Part shown: in pieces, positions 46,498-55,747 of the stretch
Layout: each line of letters starts with the position of its first letter
Position numbering within the stretch: the stretch's first letter is position 1
Assembly (NCBI RefSeq): GCF_005047655.1
Contig: NZ_SUKF01000012.1
Coordinates: 1-59,208 of the forward strand
Length of the DNA stretch: 59,208 nt
Reading direction: 5' to 3'
Source of the DNA: Sinimarinibacterium arenosum
GTDB lineage: Bacteria; Pseudomonadota; Gammaproteobacteria; Nevskiales; Nevskiaceae
Program-made: the position numbers and the translations under genes
Notes under the pieces: generated by a model
Told to the model about the DNA's origin: nothing
The model's input: only the letters and a program-made list of their open reading frames with translations
Database searches by the model: none

Positions 46498-47220
46498 TCA
46501 GCACTGGCCTTCGACCTCATCGGCCACTGCGTCCATCAGCGGCGCCCAGCCGCGATTCGCCACCGGACTGGCCGGCGACGGATGCGGCGCGGTGAAGATC
46601 GGCACCTGCTGATCCGCCAGCACCCGCCCCAGGCAGTCATAGGCAAACCGTCCGATACCGATCGCCGCAGCCGGTTGCAGCACCTCGACCGAGCGCCGCA
46701 GTGCGGTATCGCAGTGCGCGTACAGTGCCTCACGTTCAGCCTTCGGCAGTTTGTCCGGGGTGAAATTGCGGCCACTGGCTTCCATGAACACCAGCGGGCA
46801 GTAGTTCACGACGAAATAGCGTGCGAAGAAGGCATCGGCGCTGCCGAAGCGGTCGCGTGCCCAGCCCCACAGGCGCTTGCCGCTGACCTCGCTGCGCGTG
46901 CAATCAAAGCCCTGCACCGGCCGCTTCGGGTGTTCATTCGCCGGCTTGGCGATCGGCACATCGATCCCGATCCAGTCGCGCACCATCGCAACCTCGCCAA
47001 ACGGCACGCCGACCTGCGCCATGCCGAACGGACCCGGATTCATGCCCAGCAGGATGATGCGTCCCTTGGCCGCGCCATAGCGGCGCAGATATTCGGCCTG
47101 CGCGGCCCAGGCATAGCGCAGGGGGTTGTAGACATGCGTCACCGGCGGACTGAACGACAGCGCGTCGACCGCGTCCGCAAGGTCCAGGGTCACGCTGTTC
47201 AATGTCGCGGGCGCACTCAT
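46498..47220 (-). CDS. SMUG1-type uracil-DNA glycosylase
   Basis: A 240-residue glycosylase of the uracil-DNA glycosylase superfamily, closest by motif to SMUG1. LLGMNPGPFGMAQVGVPFGEV (58-78) contains Asn61 at the position of the SMUG1 catalytic Asn, and APHPSPASP near 211-219 carries the C-terminal His (His213). It would remove uracil or 5-hydroxymethyluracil from DNA in base-excision repair. SMUG1 is best known from animals and occurs in a limited set of bacteria. It is a stand-alone gene with its own start (ATG 47218-47220), divergent from the esterase gene. Confidence 0.92.
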   Translation of the reverse strand: MSAPATLNSVTLDLADAVDALSFSPPVTHVYNPLRYAWAAQAEYLRRYGAAKGRIILLGMNPGPFGMAQVGVPFGEVAMVRDWIGIDVPIAKPANEHPKRPVQGFDCTRSEVSGKRLWGWARDRFGSADAFFARYFVVNYCPLVFMEASGRNFTPDKLPKAEREALYAHCDTALRRSVEVLQPAAAIGIGRFAYDCLGRVLADQQVPIFTAPHPSPASPVANRGWAPLMDAVADEVEGQC

Positions 47221-47365
47221 TCATTCAGTCCGGTTGGCAGCAAGGAAGTCCGTGCGCATCCCAAACACCGAAGCGCGCGTATCAGCAGCAGACACATTCA
47301 TACGGATTGCGCTGTGCTGCACAGCGCAGGCGCAATTATCGGGCGACTTCGCAGGAGAGTCATTG

Positions 47366-48199
47366 ATGCTTCGGATTTTGTGGATTCCATTGATCGCCGC
47401 ATTGAGCGCCTGCGCTGGCACTGACACGCTCCGCTATCGCACCACGCCGGCCTTGGCCTACGTCGACGACGGCTCGGCCAAACAGGTGGGCGATCTCTAT
47501 GTGCCCGAAGGCGCAGGTCCGTTCCCTGCGGTCCTCGTCGTCCACGGCGGCGGCTGGATTCGCGGCGAACGCGCCGACATGAACAAGTTCGCCAGGCGCC
47601 TGGCCGAGGGTGGCTACGCGGCCTACAACATCGGCTACCGCCTTGCGCCCGACGATCGCTTTCCGGCGCAGCTGGACGACCTGCGCACCGCGCTGCGCTG
47701 GCTGCACGCCCATGCCGAGGAGAACCGCATCGATCCGGATCGCATCGCGGTCATGGGCTACTCAGCCGGTGCGCATCTGGCGCTGATGCTGGGACTGGAC
47801 CCGGGCACCGATACCCCGCGCGTGCGTGCGGTGGTCGCCGGCGCCGGTCCGACCGATCTGCGCGTCTATCCCGACAGTCCGTTCATCAAGGCGCTGATCG
47901 GCGGCACACCGGATCAGTTCGCTGCCGAATATGCCACCGCCTCGCCGATCACCTATGTGACGCCCGATGATCCCCCGGTGATGCTGTATCACGGCAAGCT
48001 CGATGGCCTGGTGGAAGTCGAGCAGTCGCTGCGACTGCACCAGGCGCTGATCGATGCCGGCGTGCGCAGCGAACTGGCGACACCGCCGCTGTCCGGGCAC
48101 ATCACCACCTTTCTGTTCGACGGCGACACCTTCGCGCAGGCGCTGCAGTTCCTCGCCGAAACCACCGCGCCACGTCAGGCCGTCTCAGCCATCCGCTAG
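47366..48199 (+). CDS. Lipoprotein alpha/beta hydrolase (HSL-like esterase)
   Basis: A 277-residue protein with a lipobox (ALSAC, Cys16). It has the oxyanion motif HGGGW (60-64), nucleophile GYSAG (Ser133), an acid in YHGKLDGLVE and a catalytic His in SGHIT, the layout of hormone-sensitive-lipase-type carboxylesterases. It likely acts at the inner or outer membrane in the periplasm. GCAGGAGAG lies 6-14 bases before ATG 47366; the frame is open to 47234 but without a signal. The stop overlaps the convergent FAD-dehydrogenase gene by 4 bases. Confidence 0.88.
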   Translation: MLRILWIPLIAALSACAGTDTLRYRTTPALAYVDDGSAKQVGDLYVPEGAGPFPAVLVVHGGGWIRGERADMNKFARRLAEGGYAAYNIGYRLAPDDRFPAQLDDLRTALRWLHAHAEENRIDPDRIAVMGYSAGAHLALMLGLDPGTDTPRVRAVVAGAGPTDLRVYPDSPFIKALIGGTPDQFAAEYATASPITYVTPDDPPVMLYHGKLDGLVEVEQSLRLHQALIDAGVRSELATPPLSGHITTFLFDGDTFAQALQFLAETTAPRQAVSAIR

Positions 48200-49644
48200 G
48201 CCAGCACCGCGCCCGGATTGAGAATGCCGCGCGGGTCGAGCGCCAGCTTGATCTGACGCATCGCCTGCACCGCGACCGGCGACTTGTAGTGCGCCAGCTC
48301 CGTGGTCTTCAGGCGGCCGATGCCGTGCTCGGCGGAGAACGAGCCGTGCAACGCCACAACGATGTCGTGCACAACGCGATTGCAGCGTTCCCATTCGGCG
48401 AGAAACGCCGGCGTTTCAGCACCGAACGGCTGCGACACATTGAAGTGGATGTTGCCGTCGCCTAGATGCCCGAACGGACACACGCGCGCACCGGGCAACA
48501 GTGCTTCGACCGCCGGAATGGCGCGGCGTAGAAATTCCGGGACAGACGACACCGGCACCGAGACATCGTGCTTGATGCTGCCGCCCTCATGCTTCTGTGC
48601 TTCGGGAATGCTTTCGCGCAGCCGCCACAGCGCGGCCGCCTGTGTCTGCGACTCCGCAATCACGGCGTCGCTGATCTCGCCAGCATCCAGGGCCTCTTCC
48701 AGCACCGCATCGAACAGTGGCCGCAGTTCGCCGACGCGGCGCCCACCACTGAGTTCGAGCAGCACCACCCATGGCGGCGCCGGATCGAACGGCGCACGAC
48801 AGTCCGGAATATGCCGCGCGGCAAACCCCACGCTCGTCGCCGACATCAGCTCGCAGGCACTGACGCGCCCATCGCTGGCGTCCTGCATGCGTCCGAGCAC
48901 CGCCAGCGCCTGCTCGACGTTTTCCACGGCGACCAGCGCGGTCTGCACATCGCCCGGCTGCGGAAACAGCCGCAGCACCGCCGCAGTGATGATGCCAAGC
49001 GTGCCTTCGGAGCCGATGAACAGGTCGCGCAGGTCGTAGCCAGTGTTGTCCTTCTTCAGCGACGACAATCCGTCCCAGACGTCGCCGTTGGCCAGCACCA
49101 CCTCCAGCCCCAACGCCAGGTCACGCGCGATGCCGTAGCGCAGCGCATTGGTACCGCCGGCATTGGTCGCCAGATTGCCGCCGATCTGGCAGCTGCCCTC
49201 GGCCGCCAGGCTCAACGGAAACAACAGGCCCTCATCGCTGGCCGTCTGCTGGATCTCGGCCAGGATGCAGCCGGCCTCGACTGTGATCGTGCGGTTGACC
49301 GGATCGAGAGCGCGCAGCTGGCGCATGCGGCGCAGACTCAGAATGATCTGGTCGCCCGTCGCAACCGCGCCGCCACACAGACCGGTATTGCCGCCCTGCG
49401 GTACGACGCCGATGCCGGCGTCATTGCATAGCGCCAGCACCTGCGAAACTTCCGCCGTATTCGCCGGACAGACCACGGCCGCAGCCGCACCGCGATACAA
49501 GCCGCGCTGCTCATCCAGATACGGTGCCATCGCTCCCGCGTCGTCGATCCAGCCTGCGTCACCGACGCACTCGCGAATCTTCTCGAGCGCGGCACCGATA
49601 CCACCCGTGAATGAAGGACTCTGCAAGAGGGCGATCCTCAGCAA
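48196..49644 (-). CDS. FAD-binding oxidoreductase (D-2-hydroxyglutarate/D-lactate dehydrogenase-like)
   Basis: A 482-residue flavoprotein of the FAD-linked oxidase C family (GlcD-like). The FAD-binding loop PQGGNTGLCGGAVATGDQIILSL (about 83-105) and GGNLATNAGGTNALRYG are in the PP-loop domain. The C-terminal cap has FGHLGDGNIHFNV and HGSFSAEHGIGRLK with metal-ligand histidines and the substrate-binding Arg/Lys region. It oxidises a D-2-hydroxyacid and passes electrons to a quinone, cytochrome or ETF. The subtype is closest to D-2-hydroxyglutarate dehydrogenase by motif. A few N-terminal codons may be excess; the family usually starts near IGAALEKIRECVG. Confidence 0.9.
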   Translation of the reverse strand: MLRIALLQSPSFTGGIGAALEKIRECVGDAGWIDDAGAMAPYLDEQRGLYRGAAAAVVCPANTAEVSQVLALCNDAGIGVVPQGGNTGLCGGAVATGDQIILSLRRMRQLRALDPVNRTITVEAGCILAEIQQTASDEGLLFPLSLAAEGSCQIGGNLATNAGGTNALRYGIARDLALGLEVVLANGDVWDGLSSLKKDNTGYDLRDLFIGSEGTLGIITAAVLRLFPQPGDVQTALVAVENVEQALAVLGRMQDASDGRVSACELMSATSVGFAARHIPDCRAPFDPAPPWVVLLELSGGRRVGELRPLFDAVLEEALDAGEISDAVIAESQTQAAALWRLRESIPEAQKHEGGSIKHDVSVPVSSVPEFLRRAIPAVEALLPGARVCPFGHLGDGNIHFNVSQPFGAETPAFLAEWERCNRVVHDIVVALHGSFSAEHGIGRLKTTELAHYKSPVAVQAMRQIKLALDPRGILNPGAVLA

Positions 49645-49749
49645 TCAAGCAATTGAGGTAATGGGCGCCGGCTGCCGAGAGCGCGGCAAGGCACCAGCAT
49701 GGACCAAGGGGCACTGAAGCACTCCTGCGCAGTGACGGCTATCGCGTAG

Positions 49750-50664
49750 CTAGGCACTGCCACCGATCCGTTCCCGAAACCAACGGCGAAAAGAGCCTGG
49801 CCCCACACCATGCACCCGCTTGAACGCCTTGCGGAAAGCGGCTTCGGTCTCGTAACCGACACGCTCAGCCGCTGTGGCTACCGAGATATGTGGATCCCGC
49901 AGTAACAGCTCGGCCTGCGTCATTCGCCAGCGAGTCAGGTATTCGATTGGTGTGGTTCCGACAACGTCCGAAAATCGCTGCGTGAAACTCGCGCGTGACA
50001 TACCCGCAGTCTGGGCCAGGGTTTCCAGCGTCCACGCCGCAGCGGAATCACGGTGCATCGCTCCCAGCGCCTTGCGTAGGCGCAGATCGGCAAGCGCTGC
50101 GAGCACCCCCCGCTGATCGCCACAGTGCTTGATGTACTCGCGCACAACCATCACGAAGAGCGTATCAGCGAGTTTGTCCAGCACGGTCCGAGTGCCGACA
50201 CCCTCCGTGCTGGCTTCCTCAAGCAGCAGCTGACCAATGATTTCCAAATGTCGTCCCGCGTCCTCGCGACGGACGACAATCACTTCCGGCAATGCGTCGA
50301 GGACCGGATTCTTGTCCCCGGCCGCAAATTCAAAGTAGCCACAGATCAATGTCGTGAACGGACCGTCGCCGTCCATGACCATGAGGTTCTCATCCCCGTG
50401 CAGTTCGGGCGAGCCAGTGAGCATGTGCCATGCATCATGCGGAAAGACCACCAGATCCCCACCCTCCAAAGTCACCGCATCGCGGGTCCCGCGCATATGC
50501 AACCAGCACTGCCCGCGTCCAACCAGATGAAACGCGGCGCGTTTATTTCCGGAGGAACCGTACTGCCAGATTCCACAGAATTGCGGATGACCATAGACCC
50601 CGGCGTGAAGCTGGTAGGCATTCAGAACCGAGGACAGCAAGTCATCTTCTGGACTCTCAGACAT
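49750..50664 (-). CDS. AraC family regulator with N-terminal cupin
   Basis: A 304-residue regulator. The N-terminal half is a cupin (YQLHAGVYGHPQFCGIWQYG, AAFHLVGRGQCWL, GGDLVVFPHDAWHML), matching the cupin_6/CuRAR type. The C-terminal half is the AraC double helix-turn-helix (WTLETLAQTAGMSRASFTQRFSDVVGTTPIEYL...SVATAAERVGYETEAAFRKAFKRVHGVGPGSFRR). ATG 50662-50664 has AGGAGA about 10 bases upstream. Target genes are not obvious; it is divergent from the DUF547 gene across 190 bases. Confidence 0.9.
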   Translation of the reverse strand: MSESPEDDLLSSVLNAYQLHAGVYGHPQFCGIWQYGSSGNKRAAFHLVGRGQCWLHMRGTRDAVTLEGGDLVVFPHDAWHMLTGSPELHGDENLMVMDGDGPFTTLICGYFEFAAGDKNPVLDALPEVIVVRREDAGRHLEIIGQLLLEEASTEGVGTRTVLDKLADTLFVMVVREYIKHCGDQRGVLAALADLRLRKALGAMHRDSAAAWTLETLAQTAGMSRASFTQRFSDVVGTTPIEYLTRWRMTQAELLLRDPHISVATAAERVGYETEAAFRKAFKRVHGVGPGSFRRWFRERIGGSA

Positions 50665-50854
50665 AAAACACAGTCTCCTGCCCGCCCGATCTCCCTCAGA
50701 CGGAAGCCTATTATCACCTCTCTGAGACTGAACGGATGCGCAGCCCCGGATAGGCGCACCGCTCCAACGCGACCTGAAGTGGCACAGCCACCGCCGTGCA
50801 CACACTGCTCGAATTCAATTGAGTCCGCAGCGAGAGTTCAATGAGGCTGAACGC

Positions 50855-51658
50855 ATGAAAGCGAGGATGAGAACCCTGATGATGACGATGGCACTCTCGG
50901 CAAGCTGCGCAGCGTCGGCATTCGATCATGCCTACAGCGAATACGGTGAGCTGTTATCAGGCCACACGCACTGGGTCGCGGACGGCCATGCCAGTGCAGT
51001 CGACTACGCCGGACTCAAGCGCGATCACTCCCGGCTGCAGCACGCCTTGGCGACGTTCTCGCAGGTCACGCAGCCGGAGTTCGAGCAGTGGCCACGCGCG
51101 CAGCAAGAGGCGTTTCTGATCAATGCGTACAACGGCTTCACACTCGATCTGATCCTGAGCAAGTACCCAGCTCTCGAATCGATCCGGGATCTGAGTTCTC
51201 TATTTCGCTCACCCTGGAAGTTGACGTTCTTCAAGCTGCTCGGCGAGACACGCAGCCTGGACTGGATCGAGCACGGCGTACTGCGGCCCCGCTATCAGGA
51301 TCCACGCGTGCACTTTGCGGTGAACTGCGCATCAATTGGCTGCCCGGCCTTGCGGCCTGAGCCCTATATTGCTGTCTCGCTGGACGATCAGCTAGACGAC
51401 CAGTTGCGGCGCTTTCTGTCGGACCGAACTCGCAATCGCTACAACGCAGCTGACAACACCTTGTATCTCTCGCAGATCTTTGACTGGTACGGCGACGACT
51501 TCGCGCGCGATGGACGTACGCTGCCGCAATGGCTTTCAGGGCACGCCGCGATGCTCACCGACAACAAATCCGATCGCAATCTCGTGCGTGCAGGCACATT
51601 CCGGATCGAACACCTGTCCTACAACTGGACGCTGAATGACGCACACTCCAGCCACTGA
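50855..51658 (+). CDS. DUF547 family secreted protein
   Basis: A 267-residue protein with a signal peptide (MRTLMMTMALSASCAASA, cleavage near residue 22). The DUF547 core includes WVADGHASAVDYAGLKRD, AFLINAYNGFTLDLILSKYP, VHFAVNCASIGCPALRPEPY and FLSDRTRNRY..DNTLYLSQIFDWYGDDF. The Cys and His residues of the NCASIGCP block suggest a thiol-protease-like fold, but function is unknown. ATG 50855 has GAGG at the right distance. Followed after 84 bases by the small NrtS-like gene. Confidence 0.9.
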   Translation: MKARMRTLMMTMALSASCAASAFDHAYSEYGELLSGHTHWVADGHASAVDYAGLKRDHSRLQHALATFSQVTQPEFEQWPRAQQEAFLINAYNGFTLDLILSKYPALESIRDLSSLFRSPWKLTFFKLLGETRSLDWIEHGVLRPRYQDPRVHFAVNCASIGCPALRPEPYIAVSLDDQLDDQLRRFLSDRTRNRYNAADNTLYLSQIFDWYGDDFARDGRTLPQWLSGHAAMLTDNKSDRNLVRAGTFRIEHLSYNWTLNDAHSSH

Positions 51659-51742
51659 TCCGTGATACGCATCACTGCGACCGCACATGAAGACCTCCCC
51701 CACGATCCGGCGCCTCCGCGCCGCGCACAGGAAAGTCCGCCG

Positions 51743-51973
51743 ATGACCACGTCTGCGCGACTGAAAACCGTGATGTCGCCCACGCATCTACGCCGCACAG
51801 GCACCATCAGCCTGGTTGTCGGCACCTGGCTGACCGCATTCAATCAGGGCGACGCACTGCTGAGCAGCGGATTGAGCAGCATGCTGGGTCTCAAGATATT
51901 CCTGAATTACCTGACGCCGTTTGTCGTGGCCAATCTCGGCTTGCTGTCGCACCACAGCGGATCGCCACAGTAA
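51743..51973 (+). CDS. NrtS-like small nitrate/nitrite transporter
   Basis: A 76-residue protein with two hydrophobic helices. TISLVVGTWLTAFNQGDALLSSGLSSMLGLKIFLNYLTPFVVANLGLLS resembles NrtS, the very small nitrate/nitrite transporter of some cyanobacteria and proteobacteria: the VVGT..NL.NQGDAL motif and the NYLTPF.V segment. AGGAAAG lies 9-15 bases before the ATG. No nitrate assimilation genes are in the window, so its role here is open. Confidence 0.75.
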   Translation: MTTSARLKTVMSPTHLRRTGTISLVVGTWLTAFNQGDALLSSGLSSMLGLKIFLNYLTPFVVANLGLLSHHSGSPQ

Positions 51974-52003
51974 CCGCCTGCCATGCAGCAAAATGATTGG
52001 GCG

Positions 52004-53182
52004 TCAGACGACCTCGCCCGCCGCGCGCCCGGATGCCCAGGCCCACTGGAAGTTGAAGCCGCCGAGATGGCCAGTGACATCGACCACCTCGCCGACGAAG
52101 TACAGGCCTTTCTGCAGGCGCGACTCCATCGTCTTTGACGACAGACCGTCCGTATCGACACCGCCCAGAGTCACCTCCGCAGTGCGGTAGCCCTCAGTAC
52201 CACTGGCGATGACCGGCCAGCACTGCAGCTGCTCCGCAATGCCGCGCAGCGCAGGCGGCGGGATCTGCCGCATCGGCCGGTTCTCGAACCAGACCTCACA
52301 CAGTCGCTGTGCAAAGCGCTTGGGCAGCAGCTCACCAAGCACGGTCTTCAGCTCCGCATCCGGCCGCGCCTGCTGCAGGGCTTCCAGCCGCGCCTGCGCG
52401 TCCTCGCCCGGCAAAAGGTCGAGGGTCAGCTCAGCCCCCGGTTGCCAGTACGAGGAAATCTGCAGGATGGCCGGACCGCTCAGGCCGCGATGCGTGATCA
52501 GCATGAAGTTGCGGAACTCGGCGTCGCCGCAACGCGCGATCACCGGCAGCGAAACGCCGGAAAGATCCGCGTAGTGCTGCTGATGGATGCCGCTCAGGGT
52601 CAACGGTACCAAACCGGCCCGGGTCGCGACGATCTCATGCCCGAACTGCCGGGCCAGCGCATAGCCGAACCCGGTCGCGCCCATGCTCGGGATCGACAGC
52701 CCACCGGTTGCCACCACCAATGAAGCGGCGCGGCACCGACCCATTGCCGTGTCGACCACGAAGCAGCCATCGCGAAACTCGACACGCTCGACCGTGCAAT
52801 TGACATCAATCCGCACACCCGCTTCTGCGCACTCATCCAGCAACATGCGCACGATCAGCTTGGACGACTCATCGCAGAAAAGTTGCCCCAGCTCCTTCTC
52901 ATGCCAGGCGATGTGGTGACGTTCGACCATCTCCAGAAACTGCGCCGGCTGGAACCGCGCCAGGGCCGATTTGCAGAAGTGCGGGTTCTGCGACAGGAAG
53001 CTGTCCGGCGTCGTATGAATGTTGGTGAAATTGCAGCGTCCGCCACCGGACATCAGGATCTTCTTGCCGACGCGGTTGGCATGTTCGATCACACGCACGC
53101 TGCGCCCGCGCCGACCCGCGGTCAGCGCACACATCAGACCCGCAGCGCCGCCGCCGATGACAACAACGTCGACATCGGTCAT
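52004..53182 (-). CDS. HI0933 (BaiN/YhiN) family NAD(P)/FAD-dependent oxidoreductase
   Basis: A 392-residue flavoprotein with the N-terminal FAD motif VVIGGGAAGLMCALTAG (6-22), the HI0933 signature GKKILMSGGGRCNFTN (about 40-55), VVATGGLSIPSMGATGFGY, and a C-terminal FAD contact (TLGGVDTDGLSSKTMES..LYFVGEVVDVTGHLGGFNFQWAWASG). Members include bile-acid 7-alpha-dehydroxylation-linked reductases; most are uncharacterised. ATG 53180-53182 gives the usual N-terminus; the 20-codon extension upstream has no better signal. Confidence 0.9.
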   Translation of the reverse strand: MTDVDVVVIGGGAAGLMCALTAGRRGRSVRVIEHANRVGKKILMSGGGRCNFTNIHTTPDSFLSQNPHFCKSALARFQPAQFLEMVERHHIAWHEKELGQLFCDESSKLIVRMLLDECAEAGVRIDVNCTVERVEFRDGCFVVDTAMGRCRAASLVVATGGLSIPSMGATGFGYALARQFGHEIVATRAGLVPLTLSGIHQQHYADLSGVSLPVIARCGDAEFRNFMLITHRGLSGPAILQISSYWQPGAELTLDLLPGEDAQARLEALQQARPDAELKTVLGELLPKRFAQRLCEVWFENRPMRQIPPPALRGIAEQLQCWPVIASGTEGYRTAEVTLGGVDTDGLSSKTMESRLQKGLYFVGEVVDVTGHLGGFNFQWAWASGRAAGEVV

Positions 53183-53369
53183 GCGCGCTGCCGATGTCGA
53201 TTCAAGCTGCGTTTGTTCTACCGAACCTGCCTCATCCAACACTCAAGACCCCGGTTGTAAGAATGGACCTACTGCACCGCGCTGCTTGGGAGATCAGCGC
53301 TGAAAACCATTGAATCATTCCGGAAACACCACGCAGGCAGGCACCCTGGAGCTGACGTCGTCTGTCTTG

Positions 53370-54182
53370 TCACGTCGTCCGCAGCGGCCCAGGCTGCGCC
53401 GCGCGCCAGACCTTGTAGCCCACAATGACCAGCGCGATTTCGAAGATTTCGACCGCTGCGTGCGCGACCGGGATCGGTGCCAGATAGAACATTCCGAACA
53501 TCAGCGGCCACTGCGCAACAAACAGGATCGCGACGACGCTGCGCATGTAGAACTTCTGTGCAGCCGCAACAATCAGCACCTCAAACACGAACAGCTTGAT
53601 GCAGAAGTTGAGCCCGGCCTGTGCCTGCAGCCCCGTCAATACATCATCGAGTCCGTTCGCGCCCCAGTTGTAGTGCGTCCAGTACGCGAGCTGCGGAAAA
53701 TACAGCAGCGCGAAGCCCACCAGCAGATAGGCACAGCCCAGACGCTCCGAGCGATTGCCGTTGCTGAAATAGGCCGACACCCGCGCGGGGAACGCGCGCA
53801 AGGCCTCACCCCATGGACCGAACATCCTGATACACCACGCCGCGTGCACGATGCGCAGGCTGACAAGGCCACACCGCAGCGCGGTCAACGCCAGAACATC
53901 GCCATCGAGGCCCTTGAACGCCAGCGCCGCGACCAACACCAGAAACGAAACACCGCTGCTGAGCCGGAACAGGTTGAACCAGCGCCGCTCGGCCTTCGGC
54001 AGGAACAGCGCACCGAGATCGGTAATCGCAACAAAGCTGATGTAGTGCGCAACCAGCATCTGCCCATGGTCATGGTAGTCACGCCAGAACAGACTCAGAT
54101 ACAGCAGCGTATCGAGCAGCAGCATGTGCACGAACACACGCTGCGGCATGGGTTCCGACACTGGCACGCGGCGGGCGGTCAA
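53370..54182 (-). CDS. Uncharacterised polytopic membrane protein
   Basis: A 270-residue integral membrane protein with six or seven hydrophobic helices, for example LLDTLLYLSLFW, VSFLVLVAALAF, LGCAYLLVGFALLYFPQLAYW and LIVAAAQKFYMRSVVAILFVAQWPLMFGMFYL. It contains several His in the N-terminal part (DYHDHGQMLVAHYISF) that might bind metal or haem. No family recognised. It starts 4 bases after the stop of the haloalkane-dehalogenase-like gene, so both are one operon and probably share a function. Confidence 0.75.
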   Translation of the reverse strand: MTARRVPVSEPMPQRVFVHMLLLDTLLYLSLFWRDYHDHGQMLVAHYISFVAITDLGALFLPKAERRWFNLFRLSSGVSFLVLVAALAFKGLDGDVLALTALRCGLVSLRIVHAAWCIRMFGPWGEALRAFPARVSAYFSNGNRSERLGCAYLLVGFALLYFPQLAYWTHYNWGANGLDDVLTGLQAQAGLNFCIKLFVFEVLIVAAAQKFYMRSVVAILFVAQWPLMFGMFYLAPIPVAHAAVEIFEIALVIVGYKVWRAAQPGPLRTT

Positions 54183-54186
54183 AGAC

Positions 54187-55248
54187 TCAGCTCCTTTCGT
54201 GCATCGCCAGAATTGACGCCGCCATCTCGGCGCCTTTGTATTCCTCGATGAAGTGCCCGATTCCTGGAAAGCGGTGCGTATTGTCCGTCATCTGCGGCAG
54301 CGCCTTGTGCCATTGCGCAATCACCGAGTCCTTGCCGCAGGCATCCCACTGCCCGAAATAACCACATACCGGAATATTCCGGCCCGAGGGTCCCCAGCAC
54401 TGGCTGATGTTGCCCTGAATCCGCAGGTAGAACGCATGATTGTCCTGCGCGCCATGGCGTGCATCCTCATAGCGATAGCCGTATCCCCAGACCGGTGTCT
54501 GGCGCACGTTGCGCTTGGAACTTCGAGCATTGGCAGGACTCCGCAGCATCTGCGAGAAGACGTACTCCGGACCGTCCTGAGCAATGCTGCGGCTTGCATG
54601 CTTGCCCAGCCATTTCGTGATCGATGCCAGAAACGGCGCCGTGCCCTGCGGATGCGCATGGCAGACCACGGCCGCCGCCACTCCACCCCAGAGCGCATCC
54701 GGAATCAGGCTCGCCGTCAGATACCAGGGCAGCCACGGGAACGGGTAATTCGTGTAGGTGTAACCGTCCGACGGCATCGGGAACACCGTCGTGTTCATCA
54801 CCAACAACGCGCCCACCCGCTCAGGCTCCTGAATCAGGGCACCAATGCCGATCGGCCCACCCCAGTCATGCGTCACCAGCGTGACGTTCTGCAGGTCCAG
54901 ATGGCGCACCAGCTGCAACACGTTTGCCGCGTGGTGAAAGTCCACCATTTCAAAATCCGCCTGATCGGAAAGCCCCAGGCCGATGTGATCCATCGCCACG
55001 ATGCGCAGCGGCTCACCGGACGCGATCAGGGCATCGCGGATCTTGCGATAGGTATACGAGCATTCCGGATTGCCGTGGACAAACAGAACGGTGCGCTGTG
55101 GCGTATCGCCGGCAGAGGTTGCGTAGTCGTAATAGAACAGTGTCTTGCCCGCGTCCAGTCCCTCGGGAATCGTGAACCAGCGCTCGCTGCCGGGTGGGCA
55201 GTAGTCGGCCGGCGGATGCTGTAGTGGCGAATTGCTGATGACGTGCAT
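54187..55248 (-). CDS. Alpha/beta hydrolase, haloalkane dehalogenase-like
   Basis: A 353-residue alpha/beta hydrolase. HGNPECSYTYRKI (59-71) resembles the HGNPTSSYLWR oxyanion motif of haloalkane dehalogenases. The nucleophile elbow THDWGGPIGIG contains Asp128, as in dehalogenases and epoxide hydrolases rather than lipases. FPGIGHFIEEYKG provides the catalytic His near the C-terminus. It is longer than typical DhaA-type enzymes, with an enlarged cap (about 175-260). Real substrate unknown; related proteins act on esters, epoxides or haloalkanes. It is first in a two-gene unit with the membrane protein at 53370. Confidence 0.88.
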   Translation of the reverse strand: MHVISNSPLQHPPADYCPPGSERWFTIPEGLDAGKTLFYYDYATSAGDTPQRTVLFVHGNPECSYTYRKIRDALIASGEPLRIVAMDHIGLGLSDQADFEMVDFHHAANVLQLVRHLDLQNVTLVTHDWGGPIGIGALIQEPERVGALLVMNTTVFPMPSDGYTYTNYPFPWLPWYLTASLIPDALWGGVAAAVVCHAHPQGTAPFLASITKWLGKHASRSIAQDGPEYVFSQMLRSPANARSSKRNVRQTPVWGYGYRYEDARHGAQDNHAFYLRIQGNISQCWGPSGRNIPVCGYFGQWDACGKDSVIAQWHKALPQMTDNTHRFPGIGHFIEEYKGAEMAASILAMHERS

Positions 55249-55747
55249 GACTTGAGGATGTCCTGTTGACCCGCCACATGCGGGGATCGATGAGCGTAAC
55301 GCTGGTACCGAATGATGCGCAGCCCAATCACAAGCTCGCGATATTCAACCTTTGCGAAGCAGCATAGAGTGCACGAATGCTGCGACGCCGGCTTGCCGAG
55401 GTGCGGCTTCCGCCAAAGAAATCTTTCAGATGACATCGAGACGCGTGAATTCCACGAACCGCAGGTTCGCGGTCCCATGCCGATGTCGATCACATCATTG
55501 GTGATCCTCCCAAGGGAAATGACAGAGCTGCGGGTTGAATCGAGCCACCCTCGTCAAGCGAGCGTCGCGCCTTCCTGCGACGAAGCAGCCCGCTCATCAT
55601 CAGTCACAACTCACTCAGCCAGTCAGGCTCTGTGCCCTGGCGAACAGACCCCCCGGCGGGAACGCCGCACCATACCTGAGGCCCTTCGGCATTGCCGGCA
55701 TCCGGGCATCTGTCCCCGCGCCCCATTCCTTTGCAGGAGAGACTCCC
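55249..55747. other. 500-base regulatory spacer upstream of the PRC-barrel operon
   Basis: No convincing gene; open frames here lack start signals and domain content. It contains an inverted repeat CGAACC-GCA-GGTTCG (55455-55469). It must hold the promoters of the divergent hydrolase and PRC-LemA-M48-baeRF operons. I could not place a confident -35/-10 pair by eye. Confidence 0.5.

Noticed and set aside
45559-47424. 621-codon plus-strand open frame
   Set aside because: Antisense to the AEC carrier and SMUG1 genes; composition is that of a shadow frame.
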